The position numbers were made by a program, and so were the translations under genes. A DNA stretch of 64,000 nucleotides from BJ22 sp021298375 (GTDB taxonomy: Bacteria; Planctomycetota; Planctomycetia; Pirellulales; Pirellulaceae): assembly GCA_046343015.1 (NCBI GenBank), contig JBKDOL010000070.1:1-64000 (forward strand). Reading direction: 5' to 3'. The notes below the pieces were generated by a model. The model was not told the origin of the DNA. It saw nothing but the letters and a program-made list of their open reading frames with translations, and made no database searches. Positions 26,037 through 35,264 of the stretch are shown one piece after another. Within the stretch, counting starts at the first letter, position 1. The number at the start of each line of letters is the position of its first letter.

Positions 26037-26858
26037 GTGACTCGCCGAACAAGATCGCTTATTCCGCCCTCGGGCATCGACAAGGGGACTTGGGATTACA
26101 TTCGCGAACCAGCGATCGCCGCCGGCTACGACGCCGGGCTGGTGGGAGACCCGCTCACTTCCCAAGACGCCGCGATCGTCGCCGGCCTGCTGGCGAGTTG
26201 GAAGCAAACGAGTCCGCCAGTCGTCGCCGATTTCGGCTGTGGAACTGGCCGCTCGATTTTCCCCCTGCTCGAGCGAGGCTGCTCCGTTTTGGCCATTGAT
26301 CTGAGTCAACCGATGCTCAATCAGCTGTGCGGCAAACTCGGTAAGTTGCCGGCCGACTGGAGCGGAAAGCTCCTGGTTGTGCAGGCCAACCTGCTGGAGT
26401 TGAGCGGCCTGCAAAGCGAACGCTGCGACTTCGGCCTGTGCCTTTACAGCACGTTTGGAATGATTCGCGGGCGGGAGAATCGCGCCCGATTTCTGCGGGA
26501 GGCTGTTCGGATTCTCAAGCCAGGCGGCCGGCTTCTGTTGCACGGTCACAATCTCTGGTGGCAGTTGAACTTTCCCGGAGGTCTCAGCTGGCTCCTGCGC
26601 AATCGTCTGCAAAGCTTGTGGCAAACTAAACTCGAGTTTGGCGACCGGTTCGCTGATCAAAGGACAATCCGCCAGCTGCCGATTCGCAGCTTTACCTTTT
26701 CCTCGCTGCGACGCGAGCTTGTCGCGGCCGGGTTTGAACTGGAGCAAGTTCATCCGCTGGAGGATTCAGGCGGCCATCGCTCCCTGCTCGTTCGCCTTGG
26801 CCGGATCCGCACGCAAGGCTGGACCCTGTTGCTCCGCAAACCCGGAGGCAACTCGTAG
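26037..26858 (+). CDS. Class I SAM-dependent methyltransferase
   Basis: A roughly 273-residue soluble methyltransferase with an unknown substrate. The SAM-binding motif I is VVADFGCGTGRSIFPLLERG near residue 62, followed by SVLAIDLSQPMLNQL (acidic motif II) and RILKPGGRLLLHGHN near 163. The frame is open far upstream and overlaps gapA, so the start is uncertain; I use the GTG at 26037, which gives a normal N-terminal length, while an in-frame TTG about 20 bp earlier is possible. The C-terminal half has an RxFTFSSLRRELVAAGFELE stretch common in this fold. It precedes the FeS-NrfD gene by 126 bp. Confidence 0.72.
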   Translation: MTRRTRSLIPPSGIDKGTWDYIREPAIAAGYDAGLVGDPLTSQDAAIVAGLLASWKQTSPPVVADFGCGTGRSIFPLLERGCSVLAIDLSQPMLNQLCGKLGKLPADWSGKLLVVQANLLELSGLQSERCDFGLCLYSTFGMIRGRENRARFLREAVRILKPGGRLLLHGHNLWWQLNFPGGLSWLLRNRLQSLWQTKLEFGDRFADQRTIRQLPIRSFTFSSLRRELVAAGFELEQVHPLEDSGGHRSLLVRLGRIRTQGWTLLLRKPGGNS

Positions 26859-26984
26859 CTGCTTCGTGCCTTCGGGCTGTCTGCCATGCTTGAGCGAGCG
26901 CTCGGGATCCCTTCAAATAAGGGGCAGTAGTGCCGGACGGAACGATCGAATTTCTTCCAATCCCATTCGACAGGCGTGTGAACC

Positions 26985-28595
26985 TTGGCCAATTTCGGTT
27001 TCATCATCGACAATCGCCGCTGTATCGGCTGCCACGCCTGCACGGTGGCATGCAAGTCGGAGCACAACGTTCCAGTCGGCGTCAATCGGACTTGGGTGAA
27101 GTATATCGAGAAGGGTGAATTCCCCGATTCCCGGCGACTTTTCTCGGTGATGCGTTGCAACCATTGTGACGATGCTCCCTGCGTCGAGATTTGTCCCGTC
27201 ACGGCGCTGTATCGCCGCGAGGATGGGATTGTTGACTTTGATAACCGGCGCTGCATTGGCTGCAAGGCTTGCATGCAAGCCTGTCCCTATGATGCGTTGT
27301 ACATCGATCCGCAGACGCATACTGCTGCCAAGTGCAACTACTGTGCTCATCGTGTTGACGTCGGCTTGGAGCCGGCCTGCGTTGTCGTTTGTCCGACGCA
27401 GGCAATCATCTCGGGCGATTTGGACGACCCGGAATCGAATATTTCACGGCTCCGCTCGCGTCATCAGGTAACTGCCCGCAAAGTCGAAAAAGGGACGCTC
27501 CCCAAACTGTTTTACATTGAGGGTGACACGGCTTCATTGGACCCGCTCGGCACGTCGCCGCTCGATACCGGGAGCGTTTGGGGCTCGCAGGTGCGGGGCG
27601 TGGGGCATCATGCGCCCGGCGCCGAACTGGCCACACAGCACGCGCTTGATCGGCTCGGTCAACTGCTCAGCCTGGGCGAGCAGCAGGCGGGCGTATCGCC
27701 CCGCTTGATTGAGGACGTGAGGCAGACGTTGGCGACACCGCCGCGGCGCGCATATGATGCGCCGAAAAAGGGGGTCCTCTGGGGCTGGCCAGTCACGGCC
27801 TACCTCTGGACCAAGGCATTGGCGGCCGGCGCCATTCTGCTCCCGGTTTCGGCAGTCTTGTTTCAGCTCGCCGCGCTACCCCGCTGGGTTGAGTTTCTGG
27901 CGATCGTGATCGCGGTGTTGTTTCTCTGCGCGACTGGCGGACTGCTGGTGATCGATCTCGATCAACCCAAGCGGTTTCTGAATGTTCTCTTGCGGCCACA
28001 GTGGCGGAGTTGGCTGGTCCGCGGCGCATACATCATTACGGGATTCGGCCTCCTCTTGCCGCTCTATTTTCTTGCCTTGTTGCTGGGCGGAAACGGAGCG
28101 GCAGCTTCGCTGTTGAGGTTGTTGTTGTTGGTATTTGCCGGCCTCTCGGCGGTCTACACCGCTTTTCTCTTTGCCCAAGCGAAAGGGCGCGACTCTTGGC
28201 AGAGCCCTTTATTGCCGCTGCAGATGGCCCTGCATGCGGTAATCCTCGGCGCCGCCTGCTTTGGTCTTTGCGCCCCGTGGGCCAGCGGCGAGTGGAGTCG
28301 GCTGCTGCAACTCGCTCTCGGGCTCGGGCTGATCGCGCACCTCGGGACTGACCTGTCCGACCTGTTTTTGACTCATTCCAGCGAAGCGGCGGCCCGGGTC
28401 TCGCATTCGCTGACCCATGGCAGATTCCGTCGACTCTACTGGTCCAATCTGCTGGTCGGAATGCTGCTGCCAGCGGCGCTATGTCTCCTGGCCGGCCCAG
28501 TCTGGTTGCCGGTGGCAGCGATTTTGGCTGCGGCCGGCACTTACGTCTCACAGCATTTGTTGGTTTATGCCGGCCAGCAACTGCCGCTCAGTTGA
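26985..28595 (+). CDS. Fusion of 4x[4Fe-4S] electron-transfer subunit and NrfD/PsrC-like membrane anchor
   Basis: A 536-residue subunit of a complex iron-sulfur molybdoenzyme. The N-terminal 185 residues carry four cysteine clusters for [4Fe-4S] centres: RRCIGCHACTVACKSEHN (Cys13 onward), MRCNHCDDAPCVEICP near 66, RRCIGCKACMQACPYDALY near 90, and KCNYCAHRV with ACVVVCPTQAI near 120. After a linker (about 185-255) come about eight hydrophobic helices of the NrfD/PsrC type, including RPQWRSWLVRGAYIIT near 338. Normally these are two proteins (PsrB and PsrC). No signal peptide or Tat motif precedes the FeS domain, so it should face the cytoplasm. The start is a TTG at 26985 with no strong ribosome-binding site and is uncertain. 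The catalytic subunit follows 56 bp later. Confidence 0.85.
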   Translation: MANFGFIIDNRRCIGCHACTVACKSEHNVPVGVNRTWVKYIEKGEFPDSRRLFSVMRCNHCDDAPCVEICPVTALYRREDGIVDFDNRRCIGCKACMQACPYDALYIDPQTHTAAKCNYCAHRVDVGLEPACVVVCPTQAIISGDLDDPESNISRLRSRHQVTARKVEKGTLPKLFYIEGDTASLDPLGTSPLDTGSVWGSQVRGVGHHAPGAELATQHALDRLGQLLSLGEQQAGVSPRLIEDVRQTLATPPRRAYDAPKKGVLWGWPVTAYLWTKALAAGAILLPVSAVLFQLAALPRWVEFLAIVIAVLFLCATGGLLVIDLDQPKRFLNVLLRPQWRSWLVRGAYIITGFGLLLPLYFLALLLGGNGAAASLLRLLLLVFAGLSAVYTAFLFAQAKGRDSWQSPLLPLQMALHAVILGAACFGLCAPWASGEWSRLLQLALGLGLIAHLGTDLSDLFLTHSSEAAARVSHSLTHGRFRRLYWSNLLVGMLLPAALCLLAGPVWLPVAAILAAAGTYVSQHLLVYAGQQLPLS

Positions 28596-28651
28596 TCACC
28601 TGTTGCCCTCTTTCAATCACCGCTTTGCCTTCAAGAAACTGATTGCCCGCC

Positions 28652-31504
28652 ATGCCTGAACGAAGCTGGATCGAAAAACTGGCCACCGGACTGGGGATTA
28701 TCCCCAGTCTCGAGGTGAATGACCGCGGTACCCTGCCCCACGCGACTGGGGCAGAGGGTTTGGCCAAGAGTCCACCTCCGGAACTTTGGGATGATTGGAC
28801 TGAATACGATGCGGCCGCCTGGCCCAGCGGGGAAAAGAAGTCCTATCAAATCGTCCCCACGACCTGCTTCAACTGCGAATCAGCCTGCGGTCTGCTGGGC
28901 TTTATCGACAAACAAACGGGTGAGGTCCGGCGATTTGAGGGCAATCCCTGGCACCCGGGCAGTCGCGGTCGCAATTGCGCCAAGGGCCCAGCCACGATCA
29001 ATCAAATTCAAGATGTGGATCGCATCCTCTATCCTTTAAAACGGTCCGGCCCGCGCGGCAGTGGCCAATGGACTCGCGTCAGCTGGGAAGAAGCCCTGAC
29101 CGAGATCGCTGACCGAATCGGCAAAGCCCTCCGCGAGAAACGCAACAACGAGGTTGTCTATCACGTGGGACGGCCCGGCCATGAATCCTATATGGAACGG
29201 ATTCTCCAGTCGTGGGGTGTCGATGGGCACAACAGCCACACCAATATCTGCAGTTCGGGCGCGCGGTTTGGTTACGCCATCTGGCATGGTTACGATCGCC
29301 CCTCGCCCGACCACGCTCATGCCCAGTTCATTCTCCTGATTAGCGCGCACCTCGAATCAGGTCACTACTTCAACCCCCACGCCCAACGAATCATCGAGGG
29401 GAAGCTGAAGGGAGCCAAGCTCTGCGTGCTCGACCCGCGACTCTCCAACACGGCGAGCCTCGCAGATTACTGGTTGCCCACACAGCCCGGCAGCGAAGCG
29501 GCTGTTCTCCTCGCGATCGCCCGGGAGTTACTCCAGATTGGTGGCTATAACGAAGCGTTTCTGAAGGACTGGGTCAATTGGCAGGATTACCTCGCTGCCC
29601 GAGATCCGGGTGGCGAGCGGACCTTCTCGCGATTCATCGCCGAACTCGCCGCGGAACTGGCGGACTACACGCCGGAATTTGCCGAGGCCGAGTCCGGAGT
29701 GCCTGCGGAAAAGATCAAGCAAGTGGCGCTTGAGGTAGCCAAGGCCGGGTCGCGACTGGCGACCCACAACTGGCGGAGCGCTTCCAGCGGCAATCTCGGG
29801 GGCTGGGCGGTCTCGCGCTGCCTCCACTTTCTGAATGTGCTCACCGGCTCGGTTGGCACCGTGGGTGGAACCTTGCCCAGCGGCTGGAACAAGGTCAAAC
29901 CCGATTTGTTTGCCAAGCCGCCCGCTCAAAAGTTCTGGAACCAACTGCACTTCCCCGACGAGTACCCGCTGGCTCATTACGAAATGAGCTTTCTCCTGCC
30001 GCAGTTTCTCAAAACGGGTCGGGGGCGTCTCGATACCTATTTCACCCGCGTCTTCAATCCGGTCTGGAGTTATCCCGACGGATTCTCCTGGATCGAGGCC
30101 CTCAGCAACCCTGAACTCATCGGTTGCCACGTCGCTCTCACTCCGACTTGGAATGAGACTGCCTATTTCGCGGATTTCGTCCTCCCCATGGGCCACGCCA
30201 GCGAACGCCACGACTTCAACAGTTATGAAACGGACGCGGGGCGCTGGATCGCCTTTCGGCAACCTATTCTCCGCGAGGCGGCCCGCCGCCGCGGAGAGAA
30301 ATTCGAATTCACCTGGCAGGTCAACCCGGGAGAGGTCTGGGAAGAAGATGAGTTCTGGATTGAACTCTCGTGGCGGATCGATCCGACGGGAGAGCTTGGT
30401 GTCCGCCAGCATTTTCTCTCGCCCTATCGCGAGGGTCAGAAGATCACCGTTGATGAATACTACCGGTACATTTTCGAAAAGGTCCCAGGCCTGCCTCAGA
30501 AGGCAGCGACGGAAAACCTTTCTCCGCTCGATTACATGCGCAAATACGGCGCATTCCTGATTGAGGCCAGCGCCTACCTGCAACACGAAAAGCCCCTTCC
30601 CGCCAGGGACCTGGAGGGGACCGTTGTCGACCCGGAAACGGGAATCATCCGCAAGGGCACCGCAGCGATTGGCGTGGAGATTGCCGGCCGGGCTTGTGTC
30701 GGCTTTCCCACCCCCTCGAGAAAGCAGGAACTCTACTCAGCGACGCTCGCCGAATGGGGCTGGCCGGAGTACGCGACACCGGTCTACATCAAGTCGCATG
30801 TCCATCCCGACAACCTTGACGAGTCGCGCGGCGAAATGGTCCTCGTCCCCACATTCCGCCTGCCGACGCTGATCCACTCCCGGAGTGGTAACGCCAAATG
30901 GCTGGCTGAAATTTCCAATCGGAACCCGCTCTGGATCCATCCCAGCGATGCCCAGCGACTTGGCGTCGCGAACGATGGACTGGTTCGGGTGACGACGGAA
31001 ATCGGCTACTTCGTCGACCGCATCTGGACGACCGAAGGTTTAAAGCCGGGCATCGTCGCCTGCTCACACCATCTCGGCCGCTGGCGGCGCGATGTCGACC
31101 CCCCGGCCAATCGCTGGGCCACCAACCTAGTCGACATGCAGCAGCAGAACGGCGTCTGGAAGATGCGGGTCAAACAAGGAATTGAGCCTTTCGCCAGCGC
31201 CGATGCCGATACTCAGCGCATCTTCTGGGCAGACGGCGGAGTTCATCAAAATCTGACGTTTCCCGTCCAGCCGGATCCGATCAGCGGCATGCACTGCTGG
31301 CATCAGAAAGTCCGGGTTGAGCCGGCCCGGTCGGGCGACCAGTACGGGGACGTTGAAGTTGATACCAACAAGTCGCTTGAAGTTTACGAACGCTGGCTGG
31401 CGATGACGCGAGTGCCGCAGCGTGGCGACCGACTTCGGCGGCCGCTCTGGTTGAACCGGCCATTGCGCCCGGCAACCGAGTGCTTCTATCTCGAGACGAA
31501 ATGA
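28652..31504 (+). CDS. Molybdopterin oxidoreductase catalytic subunit, no Tat signal
   Basis: A 950-residue DMSO-reductase-superfamily catalytic subunit binding a bis-MGD molybdenum or tungsten cofactor and one [4Fe-4S] cluster. The cluster cysteines are Cys72, Cys75, Cys79 and Cys109. The likely metal ligand is Cys200 in HTNICSSGARFGYAIW, as in the polysulfide, thiosulfate and arsenate reductase branch rather than the serine-ligated DMSO reductases. Other family signs: KLCVLDPRLSNTASLADYW near residue 255, TPTWNETAYFADFVLPMGHA near 500, and the C-terminal MGD-binding domain from about 725 (NRNPLWIHPSDAQRLGVAND). The N-terminus (MPERSWIEKLATGLGI) has no twin-arginine signal, unlike exported relatives. 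The ATG at 28652 is three codons after an in-frame TTG. The substrate is unknown. Confidence 0.88.
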   Translation: MPERSWIEKLATGLGIIPSLEVNDRGTLPHATGAEGLAKSPPPELWDDWTEYDAAAWPSGEKKSYQIVPTTCFNCESACGLLGFIDKQTGEVRRFEGNPWHPGSRGRNCAKGPATINQIQDVDRILYPLKRSGPRGSGQWTRVSWEEALTEIADRIGKALREKRNNEVVYHVGRPGHESYMERILQSWGVDGHNSHTNICSSGARFGYAIWHGYDRPSPDHAHAQFILLISAHLESGHYFNPHAQRIIEGKLKGAKLCVLDPRLSNTASLADYWLPTQPGSEAAVLLAIARELLQIGGYNEAFLKDWVNWQDYLAARDPGGERTFSRFIAELAAELADYTPEFAEAESGVPAEKIKQVALEVAKAGSRLATHNWRSASSGNLGGWAVSRCLHFLNVLTGSVGTVGGTLPSGWNKVKPDLFAKPPAQKFWNQLHFPDEYPLAHYEMSFLLPQFLKTGRGRLDTYFTRVFNPVWSYPDGFSWIEALSNPELIGCHVALTPTWNETAYFADFVLPMGHASERHDFNSYETDAGRWIAFRQPILREAARRRGEKFEFTWQVNPGEVWEEDEFWIELSWRIDPTGELGVRQHFLSPYREGQKITVDEYYRYIFEKVPGLPQKAATENLSPLDYMRKYGAFLIEASAYLQHEKPLPARDLEGTVVDPETGIIRKGTAAIGVEIAGRACVGFPTPSRKQELYSATLAEWGWPEYATPVYIKSHVHPDNLDESRGEMVLVPTFRLPTLIHSRSGNAKWLAEISNRNPLWIHPSDAQRLGVANDGLVRVTTEIGYFVDRIWTTEGLKPGIVACSHHLGRWRRDVDPPANRWATNLVDMQQQNGVWKMRVKQGIEPFASADADTQRIFWADGGVHQNLTFPVQPDPISGMHCWHQKVRVEPARSGDQYGDVEVDTNKSLEVYERWLAMTRVPQRGDRLRRPLWLNRPLRPATECFYLETK

Positions 31505-31575
31505 GAATTTGTTCAGGCGGTACGCGCGGGCTTTGCGGTCACTCCACCCGATCACTCCACGTTCCGTCAGGCGCG

Positions 31576-32112
31576 TCAGAACCAGACGCCGTAGAGCAGT
31601 ACGATTACCATCGCGGCTCCGCAGACTGATTTACCCAAGGTCCCGAGCAGTCGGCCGTAAAAAGCTGCCCAACCCACGGACATCGTCTCGCTCCAGTTTC
31701 GCCCGAGCCAGCGCTGACCGAGAATCGCACCCGCTGCGGCGCCTAAACCGCTGAACAACAGCGAGGCCACTAATCCGCCAATGACCGGAATCGGCAGGCC
31801 GACGAAGAAGCCCACGATCGCTCCGCAGAGTGAGCCCATCAGGGCCAGGACCATGGCTCGACGCGAGCCGCCTGACTGACTGACACCGGCTGACCCGGCG
31901 ACAAATTCGAGCAATTCCCCAAGCCCTGCCAGCGCGGCCAAAATCAGCACGCTCGCCCAACTCATTCGGGCGTTCCATTCCTCGGGAGCCAACCACGCGA
32001 GCAGCGCGGCAACGGCGACCACTCCCCAGTTGCCGGGCAGCCCGAGCACACTGGCGATCCAGCAGGCTATTCCCCAAAGGGAAGTCAGAAGCGAAATGAA
32101 AATCGGAAGCAT
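31576..32112 (-). CDS. DUF456 family small membrane protein
   Basis: A 178-residue, very hydrophobic protein with about five membrane segments. The pattern fits DUF456: an N-terminal pair of helices with LGLPGNWGVVAVAALLAWL near residue 22, a central LGELLEFVAGSAG near 63, and the Gly-rich repeat IVGFFVGLPIPVIGG then LGAAAGAILGQRWLGR near 98-140. Its function is unknown. It begins 54 bp after flhB and may be the last gene of the flagellar transcript, though nothing else links it to flagella. Confidence 0.75.
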   Translation of the reverse strand: MLPIFISLLTSLWGIACWIASVLGLPGNWGVVAVAALLAWLAPEEWNARMSWASVLILAALAGLGELLEFVAGSAGVSQSGGSRRAMVLALMGSLCGAIVGFFVGLPIPVIGGLVASLLFSGLGAAAGAILGQRWLGRNWSETMSVGWAAFYGRLLGTLGKSVCGAAMVIVLLYGVWF

Positions 32113-32166
32113 GTCGACAAAGGGGGGACGAGGGAAAGCGGAACTCCCTTCCGTTTTAGCATCTTC

Positions 32167-33231
32167 TCAGGCTGCCCGCTTTTGCCGATTGACGAAATTG
32201 ATAATTTCGGCCACGGCCATGTAAAGCTCGTAGGGAATCGACTTGCCAACTTTGACGTTGAAATAGAGGAATCGGGCGACGGCCTTTCGCTCCACGACTG
32301 CGACGCCATTTTCTTTGGCGATCTCGATGATTCGCTTGGCCATCAGGTCGGCGCCTTTGGCGACCACGGTCGGAGCTTGCATCGAATCGCGGTCGAACTT
32401 GAGTGCTACCGCAAAGTGCGTCGGGTTAGTGATGACTACCGTGGATTTGGGGACTTCCTTGGCAATTGTCTGGCGAGTCAACTCGGACGCCAGACGTCGC
32501 ATCCGGGCTTTGACCAGCGGGTCGCCTTCATCCTGCTTGGCTTCCTCCTTGATGTCCTGCTTGCTCATCCGCAAATCCTGCAGGTGCTTCCACTTCTCCC
32601 AACCGAGGTCAGCAACTCCGATCGCCATCAGTGCCGCTGAAATCGAAATCGCCACGGCGAGAAACAGCGAAGTGGCTTGGGAAAAGGCCGTTTCCAGCGG
32701 TATGAAACCGGAGAGAAGCATTTCGGGAATTCGCGATCGGATCACGTAGTAGGTTACGATGGCCACAAACAGCGTTTTCAAAAGGGCGCTCAGTCCGCGG
32801 ACTACTGCCCGCAGGGAGAAGATTCGCTGAAAGCCCTTCACGGGATCGAGCTTTTCCCAATTCATCTCGATCGTTTTGAAGGTGATATTGAATCGCGTCT
32901 GCAGGCCGGAGCCCAGAATCGAGACCGCGCACAGGGGGACCATCAGCCCCAACACGATCGCGACCAGTCCAAGAACTGACTCGAGCAGAATCCCGGGCAA
33001 GGCCTCGGGGGCTTCAATCGCCGTTTGAAAATAGCTCAACCGATAACGCAGCACGCCCTTGAGGTGATCGAGAAACTGCCGCCCGTAGAGCATGAAGAAA
33101 AGGACACCGGCAAGCAGAAGCAGACCAGCCACAAAGTCGGAGCTGAAGCCGATTTGACCTTCCTCGAACGCCCGCTCCAAACGCCGCGGCGTTGGAGCTT
33201 CTGTTCTGGAGTCCTGCTCTTCATCAGCCAT
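32167..33231 (-). CDS. flhB: Flagellar export switch protein FlhB
   Basis: A 354-residue component of the flagellar type III export gate that switches substrate specificity after self-cleavage. The N-terminus has the export family signature (RTEAPTPRRLERAFEEGQIG). Four membrane segments occupy about residues 33-205, and the cytoplasmic domain carries the autocleavage site NPTH at 269-272, followed by FAVALKFDRDSMQAPTVVAK. It is the most downstream of the flagellar genes here, 56 bp after fliR; the gap contains a short GTCGTT-type simple repeat. Confidence 0.95.
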   Translation of the reverse strand: MADEEQDSRTEAPTPRRLERAFEEGQIGFSSDFVAGLLLLAGVLFFMLYGRQFLDHLKGVLRYRLSYFQTAIEAPEALPGILLESVLGLVAIVLGLMVPLCAVSILGSGLQTRFNITFKTIEMNWEKLDPVKGFQRIFSLRAVVRGLSALLKTLFVAIVTYYVIRSRIPEMLLSGFIPLETAFSQATSLFLAVAISISAALMAIGVADLGWEKWKHLQDLRMSKQDIKEEAKQDEGDPLVKARMRRLASELTRQTIAKEVPKSTVVITNPTHFAVALKFDRDSMQAPTVVAKGADLMAKRIIEIAKENGVAVVERKAVARFLYFNVKVGKSIPYELYMAVAEIINFVNRQKRAA

Positions 33232-33287
33232 GCTTTAATCAATCCTTGCCGAAGTTGTCGTCGTTGTCGTTGTCGTCGTTTGGGAGT

Positions 33288-34073
33288 TTAGCCGCCAAGT
33301 GCCTTTTCGATCCCTGTCTGGACCACTTGAAAGTAGAGGGCCAGGGCCCGAAAGATCACGGGGAAGAATAGAAACAGACAAAACACGCCCACCACCCCGC
33401 GAACCGAGGTCCCAATCGAAAACAGGTTCAAGGATGGTGCCACCTTGTTCAGCAGGACCAGCGCGAGATTGAGGGCGAACATGCAGATTGCCAAAGGCGC
33501 AACGATCGAGAGTCCGTACTCCTCCAGCGACCCAAACAGGGCCACGATCCGGTCCGTGGGCAACTCCAGCAGATCAAAACCCCGGCCGAGTTGCTCAAAA
33601 GAGGCATGCACCAGAATGATCGCAAAGTGATGCAGGTTCAGTCCGAAGAACGCCAGCAGCGAGAGCGTCTCGAAAATCTGAGTAACTTCGCCACCAGCCT
33701 CAACGTTGGTCGGGTCGGTTTGCGCCCCCAGAGTCAGCCCCAATTCCTGACCGGCATAGGCTCCCGCAATCTTTGCCGGGAGCAAGAGAAGTCCAGCCAG
33801 CAGGCCGAGCACAATTCCAATGACGACCTCGCGCAGGATCCAGAGGGAGACCGTAAAGGTGTTTGCGTCCAAAGCGGTCAGATTTTCGGGCACCAGCGGT
33901 TGAGCCAACGTCCCGAACCAGAAGATGCTCAGGGCAACAGCCAGTCCCGCCTTGACCATCGTTGGAATCTGCCGCCGGGCGAACAGAGGGAACGCGGCGA
34001 TAAAAGCGGAGACTCTCGCCAGAATCAGCAAGAAACCGAGGACTGTGGTGAGTGTGACCGGGACAAGGTTCAT
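33288..34073 (-). CDS. fliR: Flagellar export gate protein FliR
   Basis: A 261-residue membrane protein of the type III export gate, which forms the gate helix bundle with FliP and FliQ. Six or more hydrophobic helices; family segments include ARVSAFIAAFPLFARRQIPT near residue 20, GAYAGQELGLTLGAQTDPTN near 108 and NKVAPSLNLFSIGTSVRGVV near 208. Its start overlaps the fliQ stop by 4 bp, indicating translational coupling. Confidence 0.93.
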   Translation of the reverse strand: MNLVPVTLTTVLGFLLILARVSAFIAAFPLFARRQIPTMVKAGLAVALSIFWFGTLAQPLVPENLTALDANTFTVSLWILREVVIGIVLGLLAGLLLLPAKIAGAYAGQELGLTLGAQTDPTNVEAGGEVTQIFETLSLLAFFGLNLHHFAIILVHASFEQLGRGFDLLELPTDRIVALFGSLEEYGLSIVAPLAICMFALNLALVLLNKVAPSLNLFSIGTSVRGVVGVFCLFLFFPVIFRALALYFQVVQTGIEKALGG

Positions 34074-34339
34074 TTCACAATCTGCGTCAGATATTGAAAC
34101 ATCGTCAGCGTGAACGACTTAAGCGTCTCGAGGTACCACGGCAACATCAGCATGATCAGGGCAACTACCGCAACGATTTTCGGAGCAAAAGCGAGTGTTT
34201 GCTCCTGAATGCTGGTGACTGTCTGGGCAACACTGATCAGCAGCCCGACGGCCAGACTGACAGCCACCACTGGCGCAACGAGCAGCAGGCTCATCCAGAG
34301 CAATTGTCGCCCAATAAAGATGGCGTCGGCGAATTCCAT
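34070..34339 (-). CDS. fliQ: Flagellar export gate protein FliQ
   Basis: An 89-residue, two-helix membrane protein of the export gate, the normal size for FliQ. Visible family pattern: LLWMSLLLVAPVVAVSLAVG then LISVAQTVTSIQEQTLAFAP and a second helix ending in a Thr/Phe-rich tail. It overlaps fliR by 4 bp. The gene normally directly upstream, fliP, is not present; the upstream neighbour is the MotE-like gene 79 bp away. Confidence 0.93.
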   Translation of the reverse strand: MEFADAIFIGRQLLWMSLLLVAPVVAVSLAVGLLISVAQTVTSIQEQTLAFAPKIVAVVALIMLMLPWYLETLKSFTLTMFQYLTQIVK

Positions 34340-34418
34340 GCCCCTACTCCTCGTTCAAATGGCTGCACTCGCCTCAGACATGTCCCCGGACAACGTGTCC
34401 CGGACAACATCCCGGCCT

Positions 34419-35198
34419 TTAGTTTCCCGGGTTGCCGATGCGACTGACGATACTGGCGGCCAGCGGAGCGTCGTCGAGAGCGGCGAGAATTTTGGCCGAC
34501 TTTTTCGGGTCGAGGCTTTGCAGCAGCTTGCAGGCAAACTCCAATTCGCCGTTGTTCGAGAATTCCTTGATAAAGCGGGCCGCCTGCTCCGGTTCGAGCG
34601 AGTTGAACCAACCCTTGACCTTGTTCAACTTCTCGGCTTCCTCGGCCTCCTTGTCCTTGGCATTGGGATCCGCCTCTTTCTTGGCTGCGGCAATTTGCTG
34701 TTTCTCAGCTTGCAGGCCCGCACGCTCCTGGCGGATCTGCTCGAGCACCTGCTGCGCGGACGCGAGTTTCGAGTCGATCGTCTCTCCCAATGCCATCAGT
34801 TCCTGCTGCTCGCGCTTGAGATCCTCAAACATCAGGCCAATCCGTTGCTCTTCGCGCAGACGGACTTTTTCCCGTTCATTGAGCTGCTGCTCTTTCTGCC
34901 GAATCCCCTCGCTCAACTGCAGAATGGACTCCAGCGAAAGCGGTTTATCGCTCGGCAGGGCAACCGGCATCTGGCTGGTCTTGGTGATTTCGGACTCGTT
35001 GGGACTGCCTGGTTGAGGCTGCTTGCCAGGCTCGGCCTTCGGCCCGTGCTCCGTGTCCTTTTTCTTCTCGCCTTCCTGTTTACTGGCGTCTTCCTTTTTC
35101 TCGGCCACCTTTGCCGGTGGCACGAGCAGGTAATAACTGGCTCCTGCGGAGAGGCCAAAAAGTATCAGGAAGGCTCCCAGCAATTTGATCATTTTCAT
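34419..35198 (-). CDS. MotE-like/MgtE-N flagellar protein
   Basis: A 259-residue protein with one N-terminal membrane helix (IKLLGAFLILFGLSAGASYYLL), a charged linker, a long coiled coil (about residues 90-185) and a C-terminal helical domain (KVKGWFNSLEPEQAARFIKE, LLQSLDPKKSAKILAALDD) resembling the MgtE N-terminal/FliG-like fold. This order matches MotE-family proteins, which sit near the stator and help MotC or FliL-type components. Its position between fliJ and fliQ fits a flagellar role, and it takes the place where fliO and fliP are often found. The exact function here is inferred. Confidence 0.75.
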   Translation of the reverse strand: MKMIKLLGAFLILFGLSAGASYYLLVPPAKVAEKKEDASKQEGEKKKDTEHGPKAEPGKQPQPGSPNESEITKTSQMPVALPSDKPLSLESILQLSEGIRQKEQQLNEREKVRLREEQRIGLMFEDLKREQQELMALGETIDSKLASAQQVLEQIRQERAGLQAEKQQIAAAKKEADPNAKDKEAEEAEKLNKVKGWFNSLEPEQAARFIKEFSNNGELEFACKLLQSLDPKKSAKILAALDDAPLAASIVSRIGNPGN

Positions 35199-35264
35199 GA
35201 CTTTTACCCGGATTAACTTACACCCGAAATCAGCCCTAACGGTCGCTGTTCAAGGCAAACGCGA

